A stretch of 64,000 nt of DNA from Lomentospora prolificans (lineage: Eukaryota > Ascomycota > Sordariomycetes > Microascales > Microascaceae), in assembly GCA_029532625.1 (NCBI GenBank), contig JARFXM010000006.1, forward strand, positions 1,860,001 through 1,924,000, read 5' to 3'. This document shows positions 1-11,532 of this stretch, piece after piece. A model generated the notes under the pieces. It ran no database searches and was not told the DNA's origin. It saw nothing but the letters and a program-made list of their open reading frames with translations. Position 1 is the stretch's first letter. Each line of letters begins with the position of its first letter. Made by a program: the position numbers and the translations under genes.

Positions 1-1073
1 AAAGCAAGGGCCTGTTGCTCAAGGGAATGGCCACCAACAATGCATACGACGCTGAATCCAAGGGGATCAGCAAATGCCTTTGCCTCTTTCTCAATTTGCT
101 GCGCCAGCTCACGGGTTGGTGCCAGAATAAGAGCATAAGGGCCGTCGCTCATGTTGTATTCAGTAAGCGGAGGTAGCTGCGATATGTAGACGAGAAGGGG
201 AAGCACGAATGCAAGGGTCTTTCCTGAACCGGTTTTCGCCACACCAATGATATCTCGGGATGATAGCGCAATGGGTATGGCAGCTTGCTGAATAGGTGTA
301 GGGTCCTGGAAGTTGCGCCTCCGCAGCGTATCGAGGATTGTCATGGGAAGTCCGGATTCTTGCCAGTTGCGCATGGGGTTCGGTAAGCTTGCTCCCTTCA
401 TTGTGATTCCTGCTTTATCTTTGAAAAGACGCCAGTCTCTGTCCGTCATCTCTTCGCGAGATTTCTGGACCCAGTTCTTGGTGCGGCCCAGCAGACGGTC
501 ATCCTCGGCTTTGCGCCGTTCTCGGTCTTCATAGAATTTGCGCATATGCTCCTCCGCTCGTTCTCGCCCGTGCATTTCTTCGAGTATCTTCGCTTGCTTG
601 AGGGCCTTGGCCTCGGCGTCCGCGCCCCAGCCAAGAGGCCATTGTGTATCTCCCCCCTTATCCTTCCTTCTGTGTCCACCTTCCCGGGTCTCCTCTCCGT
701 CTTCGGGTCGCGACGTATCGTCGAGTGGGTCCCAGTCGAAGTTGAACTCCTTTGCGCCCCTTCTCCGTTTCCTAGGAGCAAATGTCGAGTTCTTGTTGAT
801 TTCGGGACCGAGGTACCGTGTGACGAAGTTGAGTTGGTCAATGTCGTCGGCCGTAAGCTTCTGGCCAGGCTTTTTGACAGGTCGCCTGAAGCGCTCCGCG
901 ATATCTTCGCTGACTTTCTCTTCTTCCTCGCGCTTACGTCTTTGTCTTTCGCGTTCTTCAGCTCTCTTTCGCTCCTTCTCTAACCTTACTTGCTCTTCGC
1001 GCTCCTTCTTTTCCTTGTCCATTTTCTCCCGCTCGCGCTTGGGGATGAAGCGAAGCTTCGGTACCCCATCCAT
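1..1073 (-). CDS. prp28: Pre-mRNA-splicing DEAD-box RNA helicase Prp28 (3' part lies beyond the window)
   Basis: Partial gene read leftwards from an ATG at 1073 and still open at position 1 (about 357 codons visible). The first ~100 residues are a charged, Glu/Lys/Arg-rich helical stretch. Next comes a FNFDWDP segment typical of the Prp28/DDX23 family. The helicase core then begins with a Q-motif (DPTPIQQAAIP), motif I AKTGSGKT, motif Ia PTRELAQQ and a GG motif; DEAD, SAT and the C-terminal RecA lobe are outside the window. In this family the ATPase removes U1 snRNP from the 5' splice site when U4/U6.U5 joins. I see no intron in the visible part. The predicted N terminus is shorter than usual: relatives carry a Pro-rich stretch and an LS-(V/L)-EE-L-type motif before the PKF-like element. 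An acceptor-like ttag lies just upstream of the ATG, so an unseen 5' exon is possible. Confidence 0.9.
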   Translation of the reverse strand, partial: MDGVPKLRFIPKREREKMDKEKKEREEQVRLEKERKRAEERERQRRKREEEEKVSEDIAERFRRPVKKPGQKLTADDIDQLNFVTRYLGPEINKNSTFAPRKRRRGAKEFNFDWDPLDDTSRPEDGEETREGGHRRKDKGGDTQWPLGWGADAEAKALKQAKILEEMHGRERAEEHMRKFYEDRERRKAEDDRLLGRTKNWVQKSREEMTDRDWRLFKDKAGITMKGASLPNPMRNWQESGLPMTILDTLRRRNFQDPTPIQQAAIPIALSSRDIIGVAKTGSGKTLAFVLPLLVYISQLPPLTEYNMSDGPYALILAPTRELAQQIEKEAKAFADPLGFSVVCIVGGHSLEQQALA

Positions 1074-1672
1074 GTTCGCTAAGATGAGGTGTCTCGGGGG
1101 TTCGTGACGGATGTCGAGAGATAAATCGATAGTTCCGATCGAACGGAACGAATCCAGGCAGAAAGCACTTCACATGGGAATTTTAGGTCGCCTTGCGGTA
1201 CAAGTTCTCGCGTCTGCAAAGCGCCTCCAAAATGCCGTGTTTCGGGTGGCAAAATATTATCCACCCAAGAACAGAAGAGCTTCTTGTATCTTCGCGGACA
1301 AGATGAAGCACACAGGCCGAAATCCGCAAAATCACCTAAGCTAATTACAAAGTGCTTAATGTAGCTTGAAGAATTGTAAATATTTGGGCAAGATCCAGCT
1401 AAGTTCCGCTTATGGCTGGCAGTGAATCTGGCAGGGATTGGGATGCGTGGCGTTACATAAGCAGCATTCGACCTAGACTTTTTTCCTGCACCAAGCATCC
1501 AAACCTTTTCCCTCCAACGTTCGACGAGCTGAGCTTATGCCAAACGAGCGGCCGGTAACCAGCCGATATCACGATACTAGGGGCTGGGACGGATTTCAAC
1601 GCCTCCGTTCGCAATTGCGACTTCCTGAACGACACTAATTGGCTCTCTCCGCGGGTATCTCCACGCGGCACA
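1074..1672. promoter_or_regulatory. Shared upstream region of divergent prp28 and mL59
   Basis: About 600 bp separate the two start codons, which face away from each other, so this stretch must hold both promoters and 5' leaders. I see no TATA box or other motif that I can assign with confidence, and no additional gene. Confidence 0.5.
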
Positions 1673-2285
1673 ATGGCCTCCAAGGAGCTCGTCAGCCTAG
1701 CGAAGGCCCTTCCTCCCCAACTGAAGCGCTTCTTTGCCAGGTATCCACCCGCAGCGATTCTCCCCCCGACTCCGGAAGGCGCCGAGGCCCCGAAGACGTC
1801 GTACCAGCTTGCGCGTCCCGATCCGTTCAGATTCTGGAAGCACCCCGTGACGGGCAAGTGGCATGACCCGGTCTACTCGCTGAGGCGGCAGGCCGAACTT
1901 GTGAAGATGGCGCGAGAGAATGGCGTTGAGGAACTTCTCCCCGAGAGCGCAAAGAGCACGGAGACGAAGCTGGCCAAGAGGGTGGAGTTTGGTCTCCGGG
2001 TCAAGGGTACCGGTGCCGGACAGAGAGTCAAGGGTCACGCCCACGAACGTCATATACTATCAAAGTACGTTTTCTTAGATCTAGATGCCCCAAGCCATGG
2101 TCGCTTTGGTACTAATTCTCGTGTAGGATGCAAAAGAGGAGAGATGCCATGTTGGAGATGCCCAAGCTTATACGGGAATGGAAGCGCGTAAGTTCCTTTT
2201 GTTGCTAAGCACCTGTCCGATGAAAGGGATACTAATATGTGAATAATAGGTCGGCGCTCGAAACTGGAACAAATTTCCCAAATAA
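1673..2285 (+). CDS. MRPL25: Mitochondrial large ribosomal subunit protein mL59 (MRPL25 family)
   Basis: Three exons: 1673-2064, 2127-2187 and 2250-2285, giving a 162-residue protein. Both introns are about 62 nt, start gtacgt and gtaagt, contain a tactaat-like branch site and end in tag; phases agree across both joins. The protein begins with a short helical stretch and the element LPPQLKRFFARYPP, characteristic of the mL59/MRPL25 family. It contains a basic middle with RVEFGLRVKGTGAG and ends GARNWNKFPK, also family-typical. It is a fungal mitoribosome-specific structural protein, expected in the mitochondrial matrix. The length is close to the family norm. It is divergent from prp28. I am confident of the family, less so of the exact import signal. 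Confidence 0.85.
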
Positions 2286-3151
2286 ATGGATTGCTAAATT
2301 GGCTCACCGGATTTGGGCCTTGTATAATACATTGTTACCACTAGACCTCTCTATACCTTTAGATGTTGAGATTGGCCGATTAGGCCCTTTTGAATGGACA
2401 TTTCAAGACATATACTCCCTCTGATGCAGGAATAGCCCAGAAACGCAGGACCGTCCACCCGTGGTGTAGAAGGTGGTCCTGGAAGATGATTCCGCCCTCC
2501 GCCGACCCCAGCGTAGATGACACTGGCGGGAAACCGCTTCAAAGTAAGCTATGGAGAAGAGTGGACAGTAATTCATCGTACCTGAAAGGTCTGTAAATAG
2601 CCTGTACATGCTGCAGCTGGACTCGTGTCCGCGGGTTTGACGCTGCAGCGTAATATTGTTGACGCTCCTGGGATCCTCATCATCTTACGGACCATCATTC
2701 CAAATTTCTGAACTCACGACGTCAAGATCTAGATAGACAAGTAATACAAAGCGGGGTTTAGACTCACTCTCTACTCTTTGAACCGGACGCCGTTGACGTT
2801 GGTGTCTCCGAGGCTTGCGGGATATCGACGCCAGTGGGTGACAATTTTCCCTACTATATATGATAAAGAATCTTCATCACAACACTACATTCCCCTGCAC
2901 TCTCTGCGACGAATCTAACAAGCCGTCTATAACTTTTCTCGGGCTGATTCAAGATCTCGCTAATTTATTACGGAACATGACAGGCCTTTAAGACCCAGGT
3001 GGACCTCTATGTGCGAAACTTACATGCCTAACCCGCTCCTGATATGTACCTTGGACGCAAGAATCGCGTTCGCCGCCCGCAAAATTTCGCAGTAATCCGT
3101 TAACATCCAAACTCACGCGCGAAACGACCCCAGCCATCGCTCTTCTTCAAT
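2286..3151. other. Gene-free spacer between mL59 and dph4
   Basis: No ORF, RNA gene or repeat that I can support. It should hold the 3' UTR of mL59 and the promoter of dph4. Base composition resembles the flanking DNA. Confidence 0.5.
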
Positions 3152-3685
3152 ATGGCATCTCCGAAACCGTCAATACCAGCCCCGGCAACCCACTACGCCA
3201 TCCTCTCCATCTCCCCCTCCCTCCTCACCACAGCTCCCAACCCCTCCTCCCTCCTAAAACAAGCCTACCACCGCGCCCTCCTCCACAACCATCCGGACAA
3301 GGACAAGAGCCGCCAACAAAGCGCGCCACTCTATACGATAGACCAAATATCTACAGCGTACCGTACCCTCTCGGACCCCGCTGCTCGTTCCGCGTACGAC
3401 GCCTCCCTCCGTCTGTCGAACAACCCCTCTATTGGGGGTGGAATCGGCGCCGGAGAGAATCAGGACGCCACCTTCCGGACCGGCGTCGAGTCCGTCGACC
3501 TGGATGACCTCTCATATGATGAAGGGACCGCGACGTGGTCTAGATCTTGTAGATGCGGGAACGAACAAGGCTTCGCTCTAAAGGAGGTGGACTTGGAGGA
3601 GGCTGCCGAGGCGGGGGAGCTCGTGGTCGGATGTAGTGACTGTAGCTTGTGGTTACGAGTACACTTTGCGGTCTTGGAAGAGTAG
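3152..3685 (+). CDS. dph4: Diphthamide biosynthesis J-protein Dph4 (DNAJC24 type)
   Basis: Single-exon gene encoding 177 residues. The N-terminal J domain (about residues 12-85) starts at HYAILSIS, has the HPD tripeptide in the element HNHPDKDK and continues through ISTAYRTLSDPAARSAYDA. A C-terminal DPH-type (CSL) zinc-binding module follows the motif YDEGTATWSR, with a CRCG cysteine pair near residue 131 and a CSDC pair near residue 163. J domain followed directly by this zinc module defines Dph4. It works with Dph1-Dph3 in the first step of diphthamide formation on a histidine of translation elongation factor 2, in the cytosol. Length matches yeast Dph4 closely. The gene converges on the 14-3-3 gene. 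No oddities seen. Confidence 0.9.
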   Translation: MASPKPSIPAPATHYAILSISPSLLTTAPNPSSLLKQAYHRALLHNHPDKDKSRQQSAPLYTIDQISTAYRTLSDPAARSAYDASLRLSNNPSIGGGIGAGENQDATFRTGVESVDLDDLSYDEGTATWSRSCRCGNEQGFALKEVDLEEAAEAGELVVGCSDCSLWLRVHFAVLEE

Positions 3686-4205
3686 CAGCTTACGTTCCCA
3701 CCGACCTCCCTCGTCAGCAATAGCTTGAGCCGCGGACGACCGGGAGTACCCACTATTATCTACGATAGATCTAGAACGACTTGACAGAAGCTTTTATTGG
3801 CATACGAACATACTGAGCATAGGTGGCGCGGCGCACTGATATCACTGGTAGAAAGGGAGGCAAGGGTAGGAGTATCTGAATAATAACGGTATAGTGCCTC
3901 TCGAGGGCATCTTCGCTGTATCTTTGTTTATTTTTGTCCAGACGGGTCAAGGATTAAGAGTCATCTAAGAGATAAGCACCCTTTGAATTTGGCCTCCAAA
4001 TATGCTCCTCCCTAGTCGCTCTTACCGGTTTCCGTACAGGTAAGGAAAAAACGACAACCTCGCCGAAGAAAACGTGTGTGTATTTTGCCTAATCGATGCC
4101 GAAGCTTACAAAACAAGGGAACTCAAAGTCCACACTCCGTAGACACCAGTCCGCCCCTTTTACCCGACCAAGACCGCAAGTGAATAAGGTCGCATGGTGG
4201 CCGGT
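3686..4205. other. Convergent intergenic region (dph4 / 14-3-3)
   Basis: Contains only the 3' ends of two convergent genes. No further gene or repeat seen; the small ORFs here look like chance. Confidence 0.5.
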
Positions 4206-5327
<1,122 letters not shown>

Positions 5328-5332
5328 GATGG

Positions 5333-5917
5333 CTAGAGTGTCGAAAATTGGTATTTTTCTGTCGTGAAAGATGGAGTTAGCGGTGAATCAGAGATGGAGA
5401 GGATACCGCGACGGCGAATCGAGCCCAAGGACGAAAAGGCGGGATTCAAAACACGGCGCGGGGGTAGCTGGGCACATCGGCGGGGAGAACGTGCAGTGAA
5501 GGGAGGGCAGTGGCTGCGGGTAAATAGACAGAAGCGCGAGAGGAGGGCGTACAGCGTATTCAAGTCCCGGATTGAGACTGATAATCGAAGGGAAGAGATG
5601 GGTATCGGTGTGGCTTCTTGGAAAAAGAGTGGGAGGGGAGGTGCAGGGAGATGGCGTTAAGGCTGATGGGATCCCCGCTTGTGGTGGGGTTTTTGGGGGG
5701 GATAACGTTGTAGATAAAGCAATGGATGCCAGGGGAGGAGCTGACGAGTTCTGGCTTTGCGAAGGAAGGCGCAATATGGACAATGGTCCGACGGAGGGCT
5801 CTCCAACGATAATCAGAGCCAACTCGCAAGCTTTGAAAGGGGGATAGGCATAGCGATGACGACAGAGAGTGGGAGCGGAGATGGACGTGCGGCTTCAAGA
5901 TGTGGCTATCAACGTAC
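5333..5917 (-). promoter_or_regulatory. Candidate 5'-UTR intron of the 14-3-3 gene
   Basis: Read on the minus strand, AAG|gtacgt at 5917 is a strong donor. A gctaac branch-like element followed by cactctag ends at 5333, five bases before the start codon. A 585-nt leader intron would explain the long A/G-rich stretch without coding potential. Inferred from splice consensus only. Confidence 0.4.
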
Positions 5918-6182
5918 CTTGAAACGGGGTATGGAGGCTGAATGGAAATATTTTTCTTTGGCGTTTAGATCGCGGTAATGCGAATGATTCGTTGTTGGTG
6001 GAGATAAATCGTCGGGGTGGGAGAAATTGGATGTGAGGTGGTGGAGAGTTGTTGTTTAGGGGAGAAGTTTGAGGGGAGGTCAGGGAAAACAAGGAGCGCG
6101 TGAGGTAGAGAGGGTTGGGGATTTTCTTGCAGGACGAAATTTGGGCGGAGGAGTTGACGTGGGAGGGGGGGATCTCTAATTA

Positions 6183-6415
6183 CAGCAGGGAGGCTGTGGC
6201 CAGCCAGCAAATTACAAGGTCAGGTTCCCACAAGTAGTTACAGGGCACCACCCAGTGGGCCTGGAGGCTGGCTGGCTGGCGAGCAACAGCAGCCGCCCAG
6301 GTGGTGGAGTGGTGCCGACTAGCCAGCTCAGGCTCTGGATAGCTGGCTCTGGGTTGAGGACACTCGAAACTGCTCTGGATATTGGAGCGGGAACGAGGCG
6401 CTGGCTGGCTATCTC
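6183..6415. repeat. CCAGC/GCTGG-rich island
   Basis: Roughly 230 bp with about ten copies of the pentamer CCAGC or its complement GCTGG. These include a run of three overlapping GGCTGGCT units and a second doublet near 6400. It lies about 860-1090 bp upstream of the 14-3-3 start codon. Similar density occurs at 29005-29245 and as a tandem run at 14354-14384. Could be a factor-binding cluster or simple-sequence drift. Confidence 0.5.
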
Positions 6416-8282
6416 ACAACTCGGCTGCTCCTCACCTCAAATGACCATTGATGTCAACTGCCCAACATCCCCTACGTATCCTTACACCCTAAATGCACAT
6501 TCGCCAGGGCCACAGGACGGGCACCGCACACACGTTGATAGGTTTCGGCAGGGGACCAGGAATTTAGATGGCTCTAACGACCATTCACGCGCACCTGTGT
6601 ACATCAGCTGTACAGCCTCTAGCACTTTCGCCCTGCGCGGATTTGATGTCACTTCCCAGTTGGTACCTTGGCAGTACATTATGCTAGATGACGATGACGA
6701 TGTGGGAGATAGCAAGGCCGCGCCTTTGGACTCATCACAAGATTTGCCGCAGACCTCACCGATAACCAAGTCGCAGGTTCCAAAATCCCATCCCATAGCT
6801 CGCCATGATTTATAGGGTGGGCCTTACCACCACAAGGCGGCCGCAACGCGCTTCGTCAATTTCTCGCTTCGCTTGAGTTGCCCGCTTGCCGGACCAACTT
6901 TCGGCCCTCGCCGCCCAAGATGCGACCTCAAGTTGCCATATGGGCATGTCCGCTTAGCAAGTAGTTACCTGTAGTCATATACCGATAGGCAGCGAGAGGG
7001 TATGAGGGGCATCCAGGTCCCAGCCTCGGCTGGCGAGGTTGACGAAACCTGGATGGAAATGACGGATCAACACCGTCGTGTTTTACTCGTGTGGGCTCAC
7101 GTGTTTGGGGAGGAAACAGTCCTAATATCATCCGTTTTAAATAATGGGACAGCGACTGTCTGATCCTGCTATCCAAGCTAGGCCGTGCACTCGCATAATA
7201 CCCGGAGCTGGGATGTTGGCCTATCTCGTGTGAAGGCGCGTATCACTGTGCTAAGAAGCCAGTCCCGGATCGTGGTGGCAACTTGCGATGCTTGTATTAG
7301 GTTCTGTGGCCGTTACTCGGTCTTAGCCGGTGCCCATCTAACACTTCCTTCCCACCAAGGGAGCACCCATTCTATCAGAAGTCGTCCAGATGAGACTATT
7401 TTCGGACGCACCGGTGCTATTCCCGAGTCCATACATCAGCGGCCGGGTGGCAGTAATTTGCTTCAACGGGCTTCGTGGTTACTCCAACCTGCCCACCACA
7501 TACACCACTCCCTAAGCATCACCATGGTCAAGGCTGGCCAGCCCCGCACGGGATTGGCTGTCTAGTATTCGGATTCCATAGTATCAGTCAGGGGTGAGAG
7601 CGATTCCGTCAAGTCAAGGCTGCAGAATCTATTGCTTCGCGTCGACCAAGCCCTGTTACCATGTTATGATCTTTCAAGCTGACATTCGTGCTCCAACTTC
7701 ATCCACTTAGCAACAGCTCCTTTCCATAATATTTGTTTACGTGATTTGCTCTGGAAGTAGGGACGCCTGACGTAGCCACTAATTGCGTCGTCCGTTTATA
7801 AAAGAGCAAGCTTCTTCCTTTTGTACATGGGCTAGCATTGCAAATGGCAGCCAACGCTTTCGAAGTACCCGAGTAAATAAACCAAGTAGGCGGATGCAGT
7901 TCGCGACTCTCGTGATCATGACATCAATCGTCAGGGATGCACTCGATCATTGGGAGTCTGGAGCAGGCGAACGAGTGTCTCACCTCCAATAGCCTGGAGC
8001 AGAAGGGCGAGCGGCCATTAAGGAAGTACACGGATTCTGTGCTGCAGGTACTCATACCTTCATGTACCACGCTATCTCCTTTCGTCCCGCCAGCACCCTG
8101 GTCCCCCATCAGGTCATCCTGTCGACCCAGATATTACCGAAGATTCCCAGTGGCCAACAAAATCTTTGTTGTCCACCCCTACCAACAAACGAACCACCTT
8201 CACCATCACCCACATTCTTCTTCCTCTACTACGACACCACCCTATCAACCCCTCCCCACCTCCAATTGTACTTCTCTTCACC

Positions 8283-8916
8283 ATGTTCCGAGCTACCATC
8301 GCAAAGACCCCCCGCTTCGCCGTCGCGCCCCGAGCTGCCTTCAGCACCACCACCAGAGCCATGACCGAGGGTGCGACTGGCGCTCCTCCCAAGACCGGAG
8401 GCGCTGGGTACGTTCAGCCTTTCCTCCACGCAGCCTTCCCCCAGATCCCTGCCCGCATTTCTCGTGCTACGGAATCGATTGACCATTGATCTTTTCTTGC
8501 CCCGTTTCTGCCGTAGCTTCCTCTCGATTGTGAGCTCCAATGGGCGAAAGAGGGCTCCATCGCATGCGCGCTTTTCACGAGGATAGATAGCATGAGACGA
8601 CTGAAACTTTGAAACTTTGCTAACTAATTGCCTTTCCTTTACCGACAATAGTGATGCCTTCCAACGCCGTGAGAGGGCCTCCGAGGACTACGCTATCCGC
8701 CAGCGCGAGAAGGAGAAGCTCATGGAGCTCCGAAAGAAGCTCGACGAGCAGCAGGCTCACATCAAGCAGCTTTCTGATCACATGTAAGACTTCCGTTCCC
8801 GGCTGCGATGCCCGTCGTACTTGTCGTGGAAGATTAATTGAAGAGCTCTCTCTAACCCCTTCGCCCTCCCGTATAGTGACGAGATCACCAAGAACCAGGG
8901 TGGGGAGCAGAACTAA
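8283..8916 (+). CDS. inh1: Mitochondrial F1F0-ATPase inhibitor IF1
   Basis: Three exons: 8283-8407, 8652-8783 and 8877-8916, encoding 98 residues. The first ~25 residues are an Arg/Ala/Ser/Thr-rich presequence without acidic residues (starts MFRATIAKTPRF, contains RAAFSTTTRAM), as expected for matrix import. The mature part contains the inhibitory helix DAFQRRERASEDYAIRQREK, the best-conserved part of the IF1 family, followed by a Lys/Glu-rich coiled coil and a short polar tail. IF1 binds the F1 catalytic interface and blocks ATP hydrolysis when the membrane potential collapses. Intron donors are gtacgt and gtaaga. The gene converges on nsp1 with a 373-bp gap. Length fits the family. Confidence 0.93.
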
Positions 8917-9289
8917 ACTGCCCTAGAGATGGACGGTTGATATTTTTATGGGACGAATGGTGTACCTTCACATGGGATTGGAGCTCCGCCATGACCAACG
9001 TGTCGAGACCACCTTGAACTACAGTTTTGTGCTCTGAAAAAAGATTGGTGCCAAAACATATGAGCGTCTTCTGTGTATTATCCTCAAACTACCTTAAAAA
9101 ACCTTCCGTACAAATACACTGGCATATAACATAGCGTTTCAACCGGCCACTTTCAGTACCAAGTTGGATAATGTACTACCCCTTGTTCTAAACTTGCGTT
9201 GGCATGTTTCGGCAGTTGTCCGCCTAACCCCCTCAACTCATAATATCTTATGTGCACTACTTCTCATGCCATGACCTCAACCCCATCAT
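8917..9289. other. Convergent intergenic region (IF1 / nsp1)
   Basis: 3' ends of two convergent genes; nothing else seen. Confidence 0.5.
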
Positions 9290-11532
9290 TTACTTTCGTC
9301 CCATGTAGGAACGGTAGAAGCTCTCTGCGGCATCGTTCTCCGATACGCCTTGCTGGCTGCCGAGGGTACCATTTGCTTTTTGGGCCGCCGTAATCTTGGC
9401 CTGCAGTGCCGCGGTATTCGTGTCGATCCATTGCAGCTGCGAGAGATGTCCATTGAGGACACGGACGATTTGGCTCACCTGCAACGTGGTTAGAATGCCA
9501 TCCTCTTCCGTCTATCCGCCATAGGGGGGGCACTTACAGGGTCTTCTGAACGAGTGCTCTTGCTTAGAGTGGCGGAGACGTCATTAATCTCCTTGACCAT
9601 GGTGGCCAGATCCCTGCTCTTCTCGTCAAGGTGTTGCGAGAGCTTCTCCGCCAACTTGTAGGTTCGCTCACGCTCCTGGTCGTGGCCACCGAGCTGGTCG
9701 CCGCCCTGGCCAACTTGTTTGGTAATCATCTCGTTGACATCCGCCTCATACCGGTTGAGCCAGGCCTCAAGCTCATCCTGTTGGCTCTCCACAGCCATCA
9801 GCTGCTTCTCGATCTCATTGCTGGCGCGCTCAGCCTCGTAAGTGTTTAGGTAGAGCTTTTGGATCTTTTCGCCGTTTTCGACGAGAAGGCGGTCCCACTC
9901 AGCCACCTTGTTCGCCTGATCCTTGAACTCCTTTTGGTACTTGGACAAGTCCGAAGCCCAGCGTGTAATAATATCATCTATGCTCTTATTCTTCAATCTA
10001 GGAAGCTGAGAGGGAGGACCAGAGGTAGAAGCACCAAGAGCATTCGTAGGGGCGTTAGTAGCAGCGGCCGCGTCCTTTGTAGCAGCTCCGCCAGCAGCAT
10101 TATCCGTAGTCGGTTTGGCACTAAACAGACTAGAGCCGGCCGCAGTGCTAACTGCAGGTGCGCCAGTAGTGGGTGCTGCAGAAGTTGCAGCAGCGCCAGC
10201 GGCTGTTGTCGTAGAGGCTGCAAGTTGGGAGGTAGAAGCTGCTCCCGCACCACCAAACAAAGATCCCGCAGGTTTGGCCACTCCGCCTGGCAGCCCAGAG
10301 CTTGGAGCAGACGTCGCAGGGGTTGTTGTAGCAGCCGTAGTAGCAGCCGGCTTCCCGAAGAGACTAGCGGCAGAGTTCGTGGAGGGAGTGGTCGAAGCAG
10401 AGCCCGCTTTCCCAAACAAGCCCCCTGCTGCCGGGGTTGACGTCGGAGCGGGAGCACTAGAAGCAGGGGCGGAAGTAGTTGCGGCCTTCTGGCCAAATAG
10501 ACCACCACTAAAGGAAGACGTACTAGAACTTGCAGGAGCGGCCGTAGATGCTTGTGTCGCAGAACCAAACAGGCCAGGGGTGGACGCAGCGGGGGTGGAC
10601 GCAGACCCAGCCGCAGGCTTCTGCCCAAAGAGGCCACCACCGGCGGCAGCAGCCGGCTTGGTGTTTGAGGGTTGGGTACCCTGTCCAAAGAGGGATGTGG
10701 AAGCAGTTCCCGACGTCTGGGAGGGTGCAGAACTAGCTGGGGTACTGGTCTTAGCAGCACTATTGCCGAACAAGTTTGGAGTCGAAGTGGTCTGGGCGGG
10801 TTGAGTCCCTCCTAGAGATAGCGAAGGAGCTCCAGCAGGAGTTGTGGAAGATAGTGCGCCGAACAAAGGCTTGGCCGGCGTCGCCTGGGTAGATTGGGTG
10901 GCCGCGACAGCGCCAAACAGCGAGCCACCAGCGGGAGCAGAGGTGGCAGGAGTCGAAGTGCTAGCCTGGGCACCGCCCTTGTCACCTCCACTGGGAGCTG
11001 CAGCGGCTCCACCAAACAAGCCGCCAGTCGTCGGTGGAGCTGCAGGAGTACTGGAGCCACCACCAAAGATGCTAGAGGACGTTGTAGCCGTAGTACCGGT
11101 GGGCTTGCCGAAGAGACCAGCACCAGAGGGAGTGCTGCTGGCACCACCGCCGAAAAGGTTACCAGTAATCTGACCGCTGCTCACTGCTGGAGTAGAAGAA
11201 CCACCTCCAAACAATCCTCCAGCTCCTGACGTGGTTGTAGAGGCAGCCCCCCCAAATAGTCCGCCGCCAGAGGTGCTAGGCTGGCTGGTCGGTGCCGAGC
11301 CAAAGAGCCCGCCAGGTTTGGGCGCCTCCGCAGGTTTAGAAGCTCCAAAGAGAGATGTGCTAGTCGTTGCCGGAGTAGAAATGCTGCCAGAAGTACCGCC
11401 GCCTACATTGCCAAAAGAGAAAGTCGGGGTCCCTGTAGCAGCTCCAAAGAGGCTACCCGAGGCGGGCGCAGTGGTCGAGGCGGCATCGCTCTTGGTTGTA
11501 GGGGTCGAGCTAGCTCCGAAATTGAAGGTCAT
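9290..11532 (-). CDS. nsp1: Nucleoporin Nsp1 (central-channel FG nucleoporin)
   Basis: Two exons, 9538-11532 and 9290-9478, giving 727 residues. The start MTFNFGAS is chosen because the frame upstream of it (open to 11994) has no FG character. Residues 1 to about 490 are a Ser/Thr/Ala/Gly/Pro-rich FG domain with many LFG units. From about 510 a coiled-coil region begins (LPRLKNKSIDDIITRWASDL), the Nsp1/Nup62 C-terminal domain. It continues into the second exon, where the conserved SQIVRVLNGHLSQLQWID lies. This domain assembles with Nup57/Nup49 in the central channel and with Nup82 on the cytoplasmic face. The FG part binds karyopherins. Oddity: the repeats are almost all LFG type rather than the FSFG type dominant in yeast Nsp1. 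Confidence 0.93.

Larger units (their letters stand above)
5328..8282. other. 2.9-kb gene-free region upstream of both 14-3-3 and IF1
   Basis: Contains the 14-3-3 5' leader (with a likely UTR intron, 5333-5917), a CCAGC/GCTGG-dense island (about 6183-6415) and the IF1 promoter. ORFs here, up to 186 codons, have no recognisable domains and I regard them as chance. No transposon or RNA gene seen. Confidence 0.5.

Noticed and set aside
6255..6815. 186-codon ORF upstream of 14-3-3
   Set aside because: Its start lies in the CCAGC/GCTGG island and its sequence shows no domain; probably opened by biased composition.
10115..10804. Long ORFs antisense to the Nsp1 FG domain
   Set aside because: Low-complexity shadows of the Ser/Thr/Ala-rich FG repeats; their Ala/Val/Pro-rich translation mirrors the sense codon bias.
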